NCBI RefSeq assembly: GCF_001638985.1
Contig: NW_017265143.1
Span: 570,259-634,258 of the forward strand
Direction: 5' to 3'
DNA from: Phycomyces blakesleeanus NRRL 1555(-)
Taxonomy: Eukaryota; Mucoromycota; Mucoromycetes; Mucorales; Phycomycetaceae
Length of the DNA: 64,000 bases
This document shows, one piece after another, positions 1-12,102 of the stretch. The number at the start of each line of letters is the position of its first letter. Position 1 is the stretch's first letter. Both the position numbers and the translations under genes were made by a program. The notes beneath the pieces are model-generated. The model saw nothing but the letters and a program-made list of their open reading frames with translations, was not told the origin of the DNA and made no database searches.

Positions 1-385
1 CATCCCCATTATGGAAGATATTGTTTTCTTAAAGTAGGCTTTGAGCAAAATGCCGTTTTTTTAATAATAAGAAAAAAGTCACGCCCCATTTCTATATTTG
101 CAATGTGATTTTTTTATTTTATTTTTTGTTTTAAGAATTACGATAAAGGTCTAAAGATTAAAGAAGTTTATTGAACACATTTAAGAATAATAATGGAATC
201 AACATCGGCCAAGGTGTCCATATCTTCTTTATATATATATTATGGACCTCATTTATTAATAGGTCTGGTATATTATTATAATTCATAGAAATCAGCCATG
301 CGTTATGCACATCCATCAAATGAAACTTATCCATGTATGTCAATGTCTTTAACTCATTACAATATTGAATGACTGAAATTTATTG
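1..385. other. Left-edge intergenic DNA
   Basis: AT-rich sequence upstream of the Csm1-like gene. No open frame here has coding character, and no RNA gene or recognisable promoter motif is visible. It could include the tail of a gene outside the window, but nothing supports that. Confidence 0.5.
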
Positions 386-1662
386 ATGCCAGACAACGTT
401 AATGGCAGACCAAATATGCCTAGAAACTCATGTAGGAGATAACATTAGAGACTCATTACAAGAAAAGAAAGGAACTTATGAATAATCTTCAGTCGCTGCA
501 AAGATCTATAAGCGAAATGCAATCTTTAGACCTGAAGAGCGAATAGAAACAGATTTGGATGATGATACAGTAAGCGAAATTGTTCCTAGACAACCTAGTC
601 CTCCCCGTACTGTAAGACCCAGCCAAGGTGCATCAGAAGAGACTCGACTTTTACGTCAACAACTCATGAAAGCAAGTGTTTATATACATTATATATATAT
701 ATATATATATGAATTTTATTTTAGTTTTGGAGAAAAAAAGACATCTATATATTATAAGAAATACAAGCTTATTTCAAATATATGTATATATGTATATGTA
801 TATATAGACAGAGAAAAACTTTGAGGATTTAGTTGCATTGAGATATACAGAGCCTGAAGAAAGGTTTAAAGAATTTGAAGAAATATTAGCAGCGCGCACT
901 GAATGTGAGATATTCCAAAGGGTGTTGAAGTGAGATCTTATTATCTATGTGTGTAGCTACTGATGATATAATCAAGCACATGCAAGCCATGAATGATGAA
1001 AAATCAGCTAGAATCGAAGAGTTGGAGAAAGAGTTATTAGAGACTCGAAAGACAGGTAAAAGAGCCCAACTATAAGAAATTTTGTTTCCCAATTTACTTA
1101 ACACCAGTACCCACAAAAGAAGACGAAGAAGAATCTATTGTTATTTACACATCTGTTTGTGGATAGTTGAAATGCTTGGAAAGGAACATGACAAGAAACT
1201 GAAAGATTCAAGTGAGCACACTACACTATAATACCTAACGTGTATTCTAATCGACTTCTTTATTGTAGAGGATCCATTTATTGAAATGTACAAGAGTTTG
1301 ACTGGCTTAATATTTACGGATGTCAAGACCTCTAATACCGGAATAACCTACACATGTCGACAGGAAGGAAGCACTGGCAGTAAGAACACGTGTATAATAG
1401 CATGCAAATCTATAAGCTCATCAAATGTATATTAGAAATCCAATTTAAATTGACTCAGCCATCTGATACCAAGCAAGGAATGCATTATGAGCCGCAATTA
1501 AACGAACGGAAGGATGCTGGCCTCATCTCTATTCTTCCTGAACGTCTACAAAAGCAGATCGTGTTCCGGACGGACAATCTGCGTGCCTTTTACACAGTAC
1601 TTCACAGTAGTCTTCAATTAAAGACAGAGGCTACAAAAGATGAGACTCGGAATGAAATTTAA
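386..1662 (+). CDS. csm1: Monopolin subunit Csm1/Pcs1-like chromosome-segregation protein
   Basis: Seven exons read as 386-431, 493-675, 812-904, 957-1055, 1167-1211, 1269-1379 and 1436-1662 give a 267-residue protein. All six introns are phase 1 GT-AG and the frame closes at TAA 1660-1662. The middle third is a coiled coil rich in Glu, Lys and Leu (for example RIEELEKELLETRK). The last ~115 residues match the Csm1/Pcs1 globular C-terminal domain: IEMYKSLTGLIFTDVK, then TYTCRQEGSTG, KIQFKLTQ, MHYEPQLN and LPERLQKQIVFR. In yeasts Csm1/Pcs1 forms a V-shaped coiled-coil complex that crosslinks kinetochore components and also acts at rDNA. Length is slightly above the yeast proteins. The first exon is the least certain: ATG 386 gives a short N-terminus and its donor (GTAGGA) is weak. 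Exon 5 could be longer if a different acceptor is used. The family call is firm at the C-terminus. Confidence 0.8.
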
Positions 1663-2067
1663 TACGACAGAGTTCTTCTTGGAAGTATACATCATATGCC
1701 ATTAAACCAATTGCTTTGTAAATATCGGTTAAAATGACACAATTAGGCAATATATAATAATTACAATAAAAATAAAAATAAATGTCTTTTGGCTCGACCA
1801 ACATTTCAATATCGAACCAAACAGTAAACTTCTCAGTAAAATTATGATTTATGCTCTTGTGAGAGTACTAAATTTATAGCAGCGTTGTAGTCTAGCCCAC
1901 ATGGTTATAACATATATATATTAGAATAAACAAATGACAGTATTAAAGGGTATATTTGTATTTACAGGATAATAATAAGGATAGTAGTATGATAAGTCAT
2001 AGGTTTCTTTGGTATCTTACAGAGCATATTCATAATAATTAAAGATAAAGCAGCCATAGAATTTGAA
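1663..2067. other. Convergent intergenic region between Csm1-like gene and 262-residue gene
   Basis: AT-rich 3'-flanking DNA shared by two convergent genes. Several AATAAA-type signals follow the upstream stop codon (around 1765-1785). No further coding or RNA feature is seen. Confidence 0.5.
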
Positions 2068-2856
2068 TCAGTGGCTACTGAGACACCGAAGATTTAAAAA
2101 GCTAAACAGGCCTTTCTGGACTGGCTTTTCTTCTTTGATCTCTATGACCTCTTTGATTTCTTTGATTTCCTTGGTGTAATGTTCGGCCTTTGTGTCATAA
2201 ATCAGATCTTTTGCAGGTGCTTTATTTTCGTTGAACTCTTTCTTGATTTTCTTTTTTAGGCTTTTCTTGGCATCGTCATCGAGTTCCTTATTGCACTCTT
2301 TTTCTAGCTCTTTTATCAGCTCTAGCTTTACTTTTCTCTTGAACTCCTTCTTCAGTCCCTTTTCAAGCTGCTTCTTCCGTCCGCCTTTTGTTCTCTCTTT
2401 TATGGGCAGCTTTCCGGTAGGGATCAATATGACTGGGAGATGATCGTCTAAAGATGTCGATTCTGTGACGACTTGCTGCTCATTGTATCGGTTTAGCCAG
2501 TTATTTCTTGCTGACATAATACGCTCGGCTTGGGCCAATGGCATTCTTTCTTTGAGACACTTAAATAACGAGTCCTCGGATGAGTCGTCTTTGGAAATCT
2601 GGACCAGTTTGGTTGATTCGATTAGAGGAGTGTGTCCAGTTAGATCGTAATACCCAGTATCCTGCTCGTAGATATGGACTATTGGAGATTCCGTCGAGAA
2701 ATTTACTCTGCGTATTCTTGTATCTTCTGCGTCCAACTGTTCTGCGGCAGCCTGTGCATTCTTACGCCCCAGATAAGCAGACAACTGCTGTCGGTAATAA
2801 TTCTGAGCAATATTGTCGAATTCGCTGTCATTCTTATAGCTGTAGTCAGAGTACAT
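2068..2856 (-). CDS. Uncharacterised 262-residue charged protein with RVNF motif
   Basis: A single uninterrupted frame runs from ATG 2856 to the stop at 2068. I do not recognise the family. Residues 1-50 are Tyr/Gln/Ala-rich. Residues 49-53 read RRVNF, followed by STESPIVHIYEQD. That layout (RVxF, then a short hydrophobic or acidic stretch) is seen in proteins that dock protein phosphatase 1, so a PP1-regulator role is possible but is inference only. Residues ~150-210 are very Lys/Glu-rich (KKEFKRKVKLELIKELEKE) and probably form a charged helix or coiled coil. There is no signal peptide or membrane segment. Codon use looks coding and the GC content is above the flanks, which supports a real gene. 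It converges with the Csm1-like gene. Confidence 0.6.
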   Translation of the reverse strand: MYSDYSYKNDSEFDNIAQNYYRQQLSAYLGRKNAQAAAEQLDAEDTRIRRVNFSTESPIVHIYEQDTGYYDLTGHTPLIESTKLVQISKDDSSEDSLFKCLKERMPLAQAERIMSARNNWLNRYNEQQVVTESTSLDDHLPVILIPTGKLPIKERTKGGRKKQLEKGLKKEFKRKVKLELIKELEKECNKELDDDAKKSLKKKIKKEFNENKAPAKDLIYDTKAEHYTKEIKEIKEVIEIKEEKPVQKGLFSFLNLRCLSSH

Positions 2857-4684
2857 TTGTATTAAAAGCCAACTGGTGAAATTTTGATTGATTGTTTGAT
2901 TTATTTATTTTTTGGATTTTTAAATGAGTGTAAAGAAAGAGAGATACCAAAGAATAAAATAAAGCAATCTATTTATACGCAGCTCTTAGAATTAATATTG
3001 GCGGTTGACATGGGGACAGACTATATGAGGACTTCTTATTATTGGAGGCTAGTCAAGCCTCTAGTAAATCAAGGTACTGTGTACGTGCGGATAAGATGTT
3101 GTCAAACATGAGACCAAAAGGTACTATAGAGAAAGTCCACGAATACGATTCGTTATAAGATGCACATGTACAAATCTAAACGTTCGGGTTTGCCAAGACA
3201 CCTTGAAGATCTGCACCTTCTTTCCAAACCTTCTGCGAATGTGTTCTGCTCTACTATCCTACGTGAGACATGATGGATGGGCGAGCATTGACGCGGACTA
3301 GACCGCATACATGGGGGTGTCAATTGATAAAGATTTTTTCACATTTCTTTTTTTTTACTCATCCAAAGATGATATCGTACAGGGCCAATTTATATCATAT
3401 AATGACAAGCTATTGCCAATTGTTACATTATAAGAGCAGATTTGTTAAATAGTTGGGAATCAGGTAATTATTTTTAAAGAAATAAAATAAGAAAGTGATA
3501 GAGATGTTTCATAAGGATGCACTCTAATGGTGGCTCACGGAGTGAAGTGTCAATCGATTAATGATGTTTGCCAGCCTACGCGGTTAAATAGGAACCTTGG
3601 ACACATCATATGAAACCAATTTAGACGGAGATTATGTTCTTTTTTTTTTTTTTTAAAAAAAAAAGGAAAAGTGTGTCTCAAAATCATATAAAATTTCAGC
3701 CAATAATTTCTTGATATTCTAAGCTGTTAAACTAATGATGTTAAAAGCTTGAAAGCAAGAAAGAAATATGGTTTGAAGTAAACTCAAAGAAGTTCTTATT
3801 ACCCAAACATGGGCTGTTTGTTTTTATCTTCATTTACGCAAGCATATTGATTATATCAATAATAATCAACAGCCTTTGACTTTAATGTCTAGAGAATTAA
3901 ACCAGTTATTACAGTTTTATGGCAAAAAGTAACAAACGTTGGATTACACTAATAATATGATTTTACGTTCTAAAGTTTAGTAAATAAACATGCCTGATCA
4001 GTAAAATATCACACATTCTGACGGTATACAGACGCGTTGGAGCTAAAACATGGAACCTTACAAAATGATATATTTGGTTAAAGTTCTTAATGTTGCAGCG
4101 TAGAGGCTCACTAATAAATCAGAGAATGACAATACAAAAAGAAAGTTAAATGTTTTAAAGAAAATTATACGGTGTTATCCGAGATTCCTAATGTGCAAAG
4201 TCTAGTCTTTCGAAGCAGTAATCCTACGGGGACGACATTTCTATCTACTAATTAATTTTAACTACTCGCCCAGGGCCAGATGTCTTTCTCTAATCCTTCA
4301 GGGCAAAACAGCGTGTCCTGAAAAAAAGTGCACTATATCAATAGACGTCTGCGCTTTAAATTTAAATGTGGCTATAAAAAATGAGTATTAGTCTCAAATA
4401 TATTGTATAAATAGGCAATTGTGCAGAAGATTATAAGGTGCTGTTGTTATTAAAGTGTGACACAATCTTGTTGGATAGCTTACTATCAATTGGGCTTGTT
4501 ACGCGTATAATGTCTATATTGTCAGAAAGTGGCTCACAATTTGTCATTGAAAAGCCATAAGCAAAGCTCCTTGTCATTTCCTTCAAAGGTATTGAGTCAT
4601 ACAATGACACCAGAGCTAGATATTGTAGAAAGGTGAGCATAACCTGTGGTCCAGGAGAATCAAAATGTCGTCTGCCACCAGAAG
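2857..4684. other. Gene-poor AT-rich spacer
   Basis: No convincing gene. A short frame near 3150-3270 has slightly higher GC but no recognisable domain. A perfect T15-A10 tract lies at 3640-3664. The remainder is low-complexity AT-rich DNA. Confidence 0.5.
3640..3664. repeat. T15-A10 homopolymer palindrome
   Basis: Fifteen T followed directly by ten A with no spacer, in otherwise non-repetitive intergenic DNA. Two other tracts of this kind occur at 23720-23739 and 28881-28900. They may be nucleosome-excluding tracts or hairpin-prone slippage sites. Confidence 0.8.
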
Positions 4685-5113
4685 ATGACGTGCCCTACCA
4701 GGAAACGTCGTCTATCTAAAATTAGCGATTTCAAAACTTACCTTTAAAGCACAACCACTAAAAGACCCAGAAGAAAACGATGAATTAAGAAAGAACAAAT
4801 ATGTTCTGGGTGCAAGAGGCCGCATTAACCTTCTCCAACTGAAACTCTAATGTGCCTCAATTTACAAACCGAAAAAAAAGGACTCGAAAGGAAAATTAAC
4901 TACAATCACCAGCCATCCAAGTCAACTAAAAGCAAAGTATCATACCAAGACAAGGACAAACAACGTGCTACCACACCACCAGTACCTTGTTATCCGGAAT
5001 TCTCTAACATAACATCAAATTATTCTAGATCAGCATTATCAGAGATAAGGCCCGAGCATAAATGCGAGGAAGGGAAAGCTTGGACCTTCCTTTGGAAGCC
5101 TATAATGGCATAG
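4685..5113 (+). pseudogene. Possible decayed coding region with CxxC remnant
   Basis: One frame from ATG 4685 to the stop at 5113 has coding-like composition, unlike its AT-rich flanks, but holds at least three internal stops. It reads in order as MTCPTRKRRLSKISDF, then KRPRRKR, IKKEQICSGCKRPH, and a final open stretch of 87 codons from 4850 that is rich in Lys, Ser and Pro. The basic patches and the CSGC pair suggest the remnant of a small nuclear or zinc-binding protein. No family can be named. It could instead be a gene with introns I could not resolve. Confidence 0.25.
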
Positions 5114-8100
5114 GAAGTAGGCTTCTTAATAAATAAATAAATAAAAAAAGAATCCAATGATTATGCATCCTGTTCTTTATTTTCACTTGAAAGTAATAGT
5201 TTCTACTCTACAAGAATTGTTAAAGATTATTATAAGTATTAAGAGTTTATTATGCAAAGCTTTAGTATTGGACTATTTACGTTGACATTTTTTTTTAATT
5301 ATTTAGGCTGTATTGATTGTAGTGTAAATCCCTCAATAATGTTTTACACAAGGGCTAAATGTCATATTGTGTGAGTGGTGATCAAATGAGAGCTCAAGTA
5401 TAAAAGCGTGAATGATGATGATGTTAAATGACAAGACATATGTATTGTTAATTCAAAAGACAACCCCCCAATTGATAATAGATCATGGTTCACTTGTGCC
5501 CCATAATTTATTTACATTGTAACATATGTGATTTCAAGTAAGCCAAGTTACTAATCCTTCGGGGCTAATACAAGACTCTGAAGAGACATGGCATCGGCTA
5601 TGCACGAACGATCCTGATGTAGTCTTATTGTTAAAGACGTAAAACTAAATAAACGATCAAAATTATTTCTCTTACAAAGTCTCGCATTTGCTCCCAGATC
5701 AAGTTGAATCAACAATTGATCAGCCTAGCGCCACCTATTGTTCGACCAGTCGAACCACACGTCGCACAATCGTACAACCCGATTAATGGCCTAATATCAA
5801 TTTTCCTCCAAGATTTTGCCCTGTCTTTATTCCACCCGATCGGGAAAAGGTCGCAGTAATGGAAGCATTGAGACCTTGGCGTGCCACATGAAACAATGTA
5901 GAGTTTCAATATACACGACGAATATTTAAGTTGCTCTTGTTTTATTACACACTTTTTTTCTGAAAATGGTTGTATGCGAAATATCCCAATATACTGTTCA
6001 CTTTTTTTTTGTAATGCTTATCTCTTTTCTTCTCTCTCTCTACGATTGAAGTTATGATTAAAGCTTATTAAATATTTGAATTTTTCTCATTAGAAATGAA
6101 AATAACTGAGTTTTACTTGTTGAAGTGGCCGTCGTTTCTCCTTTGAAACCACAAGTATAATGGCAAAATAATAAACCCAAAGAGGTTGTGACAATTGGGA
6201 TACCGCTTTGTTTCTACCACCATACTAGCATATATATATATTTGAAGAACGAAATGATTGTTGATAGAATCAGAGGTAATTCAGAAAGCTACACCTAAAT
6301 ATTGTCAAAGTTGGATAAGTTTCTGGGAAGATTAATTACAGAGTGTATGAGTACGGAAAGAATAGAACTTTAGAATCAATAGACTTGGTTTTGTTCGAAC
6401 TGCTACAAGTTCTTTTGTTTTATTGTTTTTGTGATGTGATGTGTATACCTAGTCAAACATTTCAACCAATGGGCAAAACTTTCTACTGGTTGCCAAGAAT
6501 TTCATCGGAATTTTAAAAATCCTAATGAATTCAGAAATTTCGATTTTTAAACGCAAAACACCTTATCAATGTTTGGACGGATTAGATTAATGGTTTTACC
6601 AGGTTTGGCTGTTTCAGGCACCCTATGAATGTATATATAATATTGCATATCAAGGATATAAAGGAACAAGAATGTTGATATTGATATTGATATTGATAGC
6701 GAATTAGCTTTGTGTTTGAAGATAGATATCGTCACATCAAAAGAGAATGATAACTACATCTAGGTACAGTTTTTTCTTTTATTTTTTGCATGGTCTCTGA
6801 ATCTGACAATTCAATTAATACATTGACACTTCAAACAGCTTAGGGACTGGCAGGACTCCACCCCCTTACGAAAAGAAAGTAAATTAGGCATCTAGAAAAC
6901 TATGCTAAATTTACTATTCCTACATACTGTAGTCGATTATTAAACGATAACATCAGTAATAATGATAACAATGGTAATGGTGATAGACTATTGCGAATAA
7001 TATGGAGCTTGTACATAATTCATTTTTATCATGTAACAAATCCCATAAAAATTATACCATAAAAATTCCACAGATTTCATTAGAGTTACAATTTAATTTC
7101 TTGTTTAGATACACGTTTAAATCCTTGTCTGTTTGGCTATCTGTTTTACTTTTCCTATATCATTCGACTAATCTATATATCTTTATGAAATAGGGAAAAT
7201 AATAAATTTGAACAAAACAGAAAACACTAAATAGAATTCAATTGTACAAAAGGTAAATATATATATTTGATCATCATTATTTTCCCCTCTTTTTTGTTCG
7301 TTTCTTCTTTCTTTCTTTACAATTTTTTTTGTATTCTTATTACATTTAAGCCAATATATTTTAATCGTCAAAATAATAGAAGAAGAAAAAAAAATGCTGA
7401 AAAAATAATAAGAGTAATACTTATTATATCTTTATGTGTATTTTTCAAATATAACATATATATATATATATATTAACTTTCAAAAAATAATAATACCCTT
7501 GCCCTGCATAGTAAGATGGTTACTAGGCACAGGTTTATATATTCAACTTTCGTAGTTTCTAGGGACCTGGTAAGCATGATTATGATTAGATACAAAAATA
7601 ATAAAATATATATATATATATAATTCTATATTTGAGGACTTGATTTCGATTGATCGGGAATTAGTAGCGATAAATTCGATCTGTGTATATTACTTCAGAT
7701 TTGTCTTGTAAGTTTATGGTAACCATCATTTCAGGAAATGAGCCTAGTAAAGAAGGATTTCTACCACATCAAGAATGGAATTATTAGGGAAAAAAATAGC
7801 ATGGTTACTTTTTGTTTTATCCTTCATTTCATCCTTGGTTTGTATATACAAATTATAATAAGAATTCTCTATTATGTGCAAAAAAGAGAGAATGGGACAT
7901 TTTGAAACAAGGATTTTTTTTTGTTATCTATAAAATATAGCCATTTTGTAAATCAAATGGGTGGCTAATATATATATATATACAAAAAGAAGAATTGGTA
8001 ATTAGAAATGGAATATTTGTTAAAAAGAAAAACCACATGTTTGGTAATTAGCTATGGCAGTTTGCCACACTTTGAATTGCAGACAATGTAAAAACAGGCA

Positions 8101-8541
8101 TCTTTAAATGACCCCCCTCGTGTTATACAAATTCTCCAACTACTCGGGAGCTACCCACTTGTTGAGAAGTAAGCCATGCCTTAAATTGTCAATAATCAAA
8201 TCTGAGCTATTGAGGACAACCCCAAAACAGTCCACCCCTGTCTGGGCAGATCTGTCATTTCATATTATATATTCGATCCTAAAATAATACAAGCCACTGT
8301 GTATCATTACTATCTAACCTCCACTCCTTTTGTTTCCATGACTGTATTCTTTTTGAGCATATTGAGCCATGACAATCTCCGTTTGGTGGATACTGGTCTT
8401 CCCCTAAAGTATAGTTAAACGAGACCTGGACTGATCACACCCGCTAGTCTGATTGTATTTTTTTTTTCTGAAAAAAAATAATATAAAGATACTCCAAAAA
8501 AAAAGTCCTGAAGATTTTAACACGCTTTCTCGAGTACTTCC

Positions 8542-8579
<38 letters not shown>

Positions 8580-8736
8580 CAAATATTCATTTACATTTAC
8601 ATTTACATACCTCTTGTACATTCATATATTCATAAAAGTATCCTTTCAATTTTCTTCATTATACAAGTTTAGACGTAATATATCATAATCCCTTTTAGTT
8701 TTTATTGTTCTTTATTCTTATTCTGATTCTGTACAG
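5114..8736. other. Gene-poor spacer upstream of WC-2-like gene
   Basis: No supported gene. Around 5690-5910 and 8060-8430 the GC content rises above the surroundings, but every frame is short or interrupted and no domain is readable. The last part (about 8060-8736) is probably the promoter and leader of the WC-2-like gene. It contains a long TA run at about 8546-8575 and a pyrimidine-rich stretch before the ATG. Confidence 0.45.
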
Positions 8737-10220
8737 ATGAATTCTGGTATCCCCTCTCGTCAATTGACAAACACATCCCAAGGCAGCCCCACAAGTTCAA
8801 GTAACCGCCCTCTGAATCCTTCTGAAGTCAATCTTGACAACCAATTCTCGATTTCCACTCATGCTTATACTGACACCCCCGGAAGTGAACCCCAGATGAA
8901 GAACAAGTTTATTCATGAATACTTTGGAAACGATACTGACTACATGAATGACTTGGACGACGAAGATGGCCAAATGCCTGTGCAACGAATAGGGTCTGAC
9001 TTTAGAAAACGACGAAACTGGTCTGAACGCATTGTTGGTGATGTTGCAGGACTGCTACACATCTTGTCGCCGGTGGGGAAAATACTCTATTGTTCAGAAT
9101 CCTGGATAGACTTGACCGGCCACTACCCACATGAGCTGGTTGGGCGGCCACTGACCGATTTTATGCATATCGACGATCTGGACGTATTCATCAGAGATTT
9201 CAATTTAGCATTCCATCGGCGCATACAAGTTAAAACGCACTTCCGGCTTAGGAAAAAGGATGATACATACATCTTACTAGAGTCTATTGGACAGCTAAAG
9301 TATCTATCGCCAGATAATTCTTCACAATCATTTTTTGCAGCCGCACATCCCTACTCCACCAAGAGCAATGTCCTGGTCGATTCGTTCTTGGAACTCAAGA
9401 TGGAAAACGATTGGCTGAGGCAAAGGCTAAGAGAAATGTCTATATATGAGAATAAGCCTCCACCTCCACCTCCTCCACCGCCTCCTCATACTCTATCCAT
9501 GCCCCGGATTATGGCCCCTCAGCCGCCGACCTTTGATCCCTCGGTGGCTAACTCTATGCCCTCCTACATGCTGCAAGAAGTACCCGAGAATATAACAGAT
9601 GATGCGATATTCCAAGAGCCACGGCCATCCAGTCCATCCAAACGCACAAGCGATCCCGATGAATTATCCAAAGTACCCATAGAAATCTCCGATGAAGGAC
9701 CCATGGAGTTCCGCAGCCCACCACCTGAACGCAAAGAGAAATGGAAACGACGCGTGAGTACTAAAATTGGAATATTAATGGATCTGAATATGTATATTTT
9801 ATTTTATTTTATATATATAAAAATGTGTGCTATGTGATAAAGAAGTGCTGTAGTTAACAAGGACTGATTCTCAATATAATCCTCATTTAGAAAAAGCAAA
9901 GAAATGAAGACGATTATGTGTGTACCGATTGTGGTACAACAGCATCACCTGAATGGCGTAAGGGTCCTCAAGGATCAAAGACGTGAGTTCTATTTTTTTT
10001 TATTTATTTTTTTATTTATTTTATAAATTACAAGCCAATTTGTATGGTAGAATTTTGTAAATATTATGAGAGTTAGAAACAAACTAAAGTTAAAAATTGG
10101 CTTCTTCCATTGTCTGACCAATTGCTCTCTTTATCATGCCAATTCCAATTGAATAGACTATGCAACGCCTGTGGACTTCGATGGGCCAAAAAGAACAAGA
10201 AACATTTGAAAATGGACTGA
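8737..10220 (+). CDS. wc-2: WC-2-like PAS and GATA zinc-finger transcription factor
   Basis: Three exons, 8737-9753, 9891-9982 and 10157-10220, give 390 residues. Residues ~95-190 form a PAS domain ([17 protein letters not shown] ... [11 protein letters not shown]). It lacks the flavin-binding Cys motif of the WC-1 LOV domain, as expected of WC-2. Residues 241-250 are ten consecutive prolines. A GATA finger with C350, C353, C372 and C375 has spacing C-x2-C-x18-C-x2-C ([16 protein letters not shown] ... [12 protein letters not shown]). The protein ends 15 residues after the last Cys. One PAS plus a C-terminal GATA finger is the WC-2 architecture, and WC-2 pairs with WC-1-type photoreceptors to drive light-induced transcription (MadB in Phycomyces). 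The finger is split by an intron between its Cys pairs, and splicing is required to complete it. Mucorales carry several WC-2 paralogues, and which one this is cannot be told here. Confidence 0.88.
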
Positions 10221-10867
10221 TATTTTGTGAGATCCTAGTGATCCCAATTCTCTCTTTCTCGGTCTACACACACACATACACACATACACACATACACACA
10301 TACACATACGCACACAATATCAATAACTCCTCGCTGTATAATGATCATGACCCGAGGTTAAAAATGTCATTTATGTCTCTATTCTTCTTTTTTTATATAT
10401 ATTTTTTTTTCTAAATTACTCAATGCTTGTCTTTGCCTCACTATTATTTTTATTATTTTTATTACTATTGCCGCCATTACCACTGTTCTTATTACTATTA
10501 TTACTAATATTACTACCACTACTGCTGTTATTGTTATTGTTATTGTTATTGTTACTGTTACTGTTACTGTTATTATTTGACTTTCATTTTTTTTCTTATG
10601 TTAAAAAAAATAGCTTATATGTCAATGTCCGATTTGAATGATGTTGTACCACCCTTTATATAAATATTTACACTCTTAATAATAATCACTATTGTTTCTC
10701 TCAAAATATATATTTAAATATTTAAATATCTAAATATCCAAGTATTTATATATAATTGTATACAACTGTATATAATTGTATAAATTTATATATACATATA
10801 TACATAATATCTACATACAAAACACAGAGATCCCTTGTATCATCAACACATATTGGTTATTGAATTA
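10221..10867. other. Spacer between WC-2-like gene and cyclin, rich in simple repeats
   Basis: Holds the 3' flank of the WC-2-like gene, CA-rich repeats at about 10265-10315 and TTA/TTG/TTACTG triplet arrays at about 10440-10575. Further AT repeats come just before the cyclin. The long Leu-rich frame across the triplets is an artefact. Confidence 0.7.
10440..10580. repeat. Imperfect triplet microsatellite (TTA/TTG/TTACTG)
   Basis: A run of T-rich triplets (TTA, TTG, CTG variants) with gradual unit drift, lying between two + strand genes. It creates a spurious poly-Leu reading frame. Confidence 0.8.
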
Positions 10868-12102
10868 ATGACAGAAAATCACACAAACGGTCTATTAGAC
10901 CTGCTACGAAGCCCAGTAAGCCCACAGTTTCTGTCCTACGTATCCAGACAGGCCTCTCTGGTGATTCCTTGTGATGACCAACCAGACCTGGATAGCGACA
11001 AAAACCCGCTTGTCCTACCCCACCTCCACACTTTTGTTTGCCTACTAATTAGGAGGTCTTCGATGCGATCTGGCACTATACTAGCCGCACTCGTCTTTCT
11101 GAATCGGCTCCAGAAACGTCTATCCCTGGTTGCAAGAGGAAGCTTCTGCACGTGCCATCGTATCTTTCTTGCCACCCTGATAATCACCGCAAAGTCTCTA
11201 CACGACTCGTCTCCAAAGAACAAACACTGGGCAAGATATGCCATGTACTTCAACCTCCCTGAAGTCAATCTGATGGAAATCCAGCTTCTCGCTTTATTGG
11301 TACTATTCTTTAACATTATAGATTGGACAGAATAGCAGTAGTTGTAGTTTCTGTTTGATTCTTCTTGAATGTAGACATATGAACTCATTATTGGATTGAT
11401 TATTAGGACTATGAGCTCATAATTGATATGGAAGAACTTCAGTCTGAATATGCTCGGTATTATCAGTCATCGCGACGTTCTTCTCTCTTGGAACTCTACC
11501 CTCAACCTAATCCTCCCCAATATTCACCGCAATCGCTTGAAAGCATAACCTCCTGCGGAGATCTCGGTCTAGTCCTCCATTATCAAACATTCCATCCAAA
11601 CACATGCGAGAAACCACTGCCTGCTATGGTCCCTTCTATCAGTATCACACAAGAAAGTATCGCTACAGCCACAACTACAGTTCCATTGGATATTTATCCA
11701 ATTAGACAAGGGTCAGCCTTTGTTACCAGCAACGAGCATCTACCGTCTCTGGCTTCATCGATAAGCTCCTCGACATCCTCAAACGATCTATCGATCGATG
11801 CTGATCATAGCCAGATCCTTAGTCACAGCGATGGCGGAATAAGGATGCTCACACCAGTTTATCCGGCTGCTCGTTTGCGCGATAGTACGCCGGAAGAGCC
11901 AATCCGGTACAAACATCACTCTGATGTCAACACCAGGGCAGACAAACAAGTCTTACCTCAGCTTCCAAAACCACACTTGGGTCACAGATTCTCGATAGAT
12001 ATGTTTGTTGAGTTGGGTCGTAATTCGAAATCAATGGGGTATACTCCCTCATGGTCACAAGAAGATGGGCCCAGGTTCTCCTATTCTCCTCGTATTGTGT
12101 AA
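10868..12102 (+). CDS. PCL-family (Pho80-like) cyclin
   Basis: Two exons, 10868-11299 and 11407-12102, joined in phase 0, give 375 residues. The cyclin box covers about residues 45-165: TFVCLLIRRSSMRSGTIL, LVFLNRLQKRL, CTCHRIFLATLIITAKSLHD, SSPKNKHWARYA, then EVNLMEIQLLALL joined by splicing to DYELIID. This is the pattern of PCL cyclins, which activate the Pho85/Cdk5-type kinase (morphogenesis, G1, phosphate and glycogen control). The splice restores the LLALLDYEL helix, which confirms the intron. The C-terminal 200 residues are Ser/Pro-rich and probably disordered. ATG 10868 is the first in-frame ATG after a long AT leader. The PCL subgroup cannot be assigned by eye. Confidence 0.85.

Noticed and set aside
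1108..1163. Extra exon in the Csm1-like gene coding PTKEDEEESIVIYTSVCG
   Set aside because: It runs into a stop and the following intron would be under 30 nt, so the acceptor at 1166 was preferred. Kept only as a possible alternative form.
10423..10641. Open frame coding a long poly-leucine protein
   Set aside because: It is produced entirely by TTA/TTG triplet repeats and has no coding features outside them.
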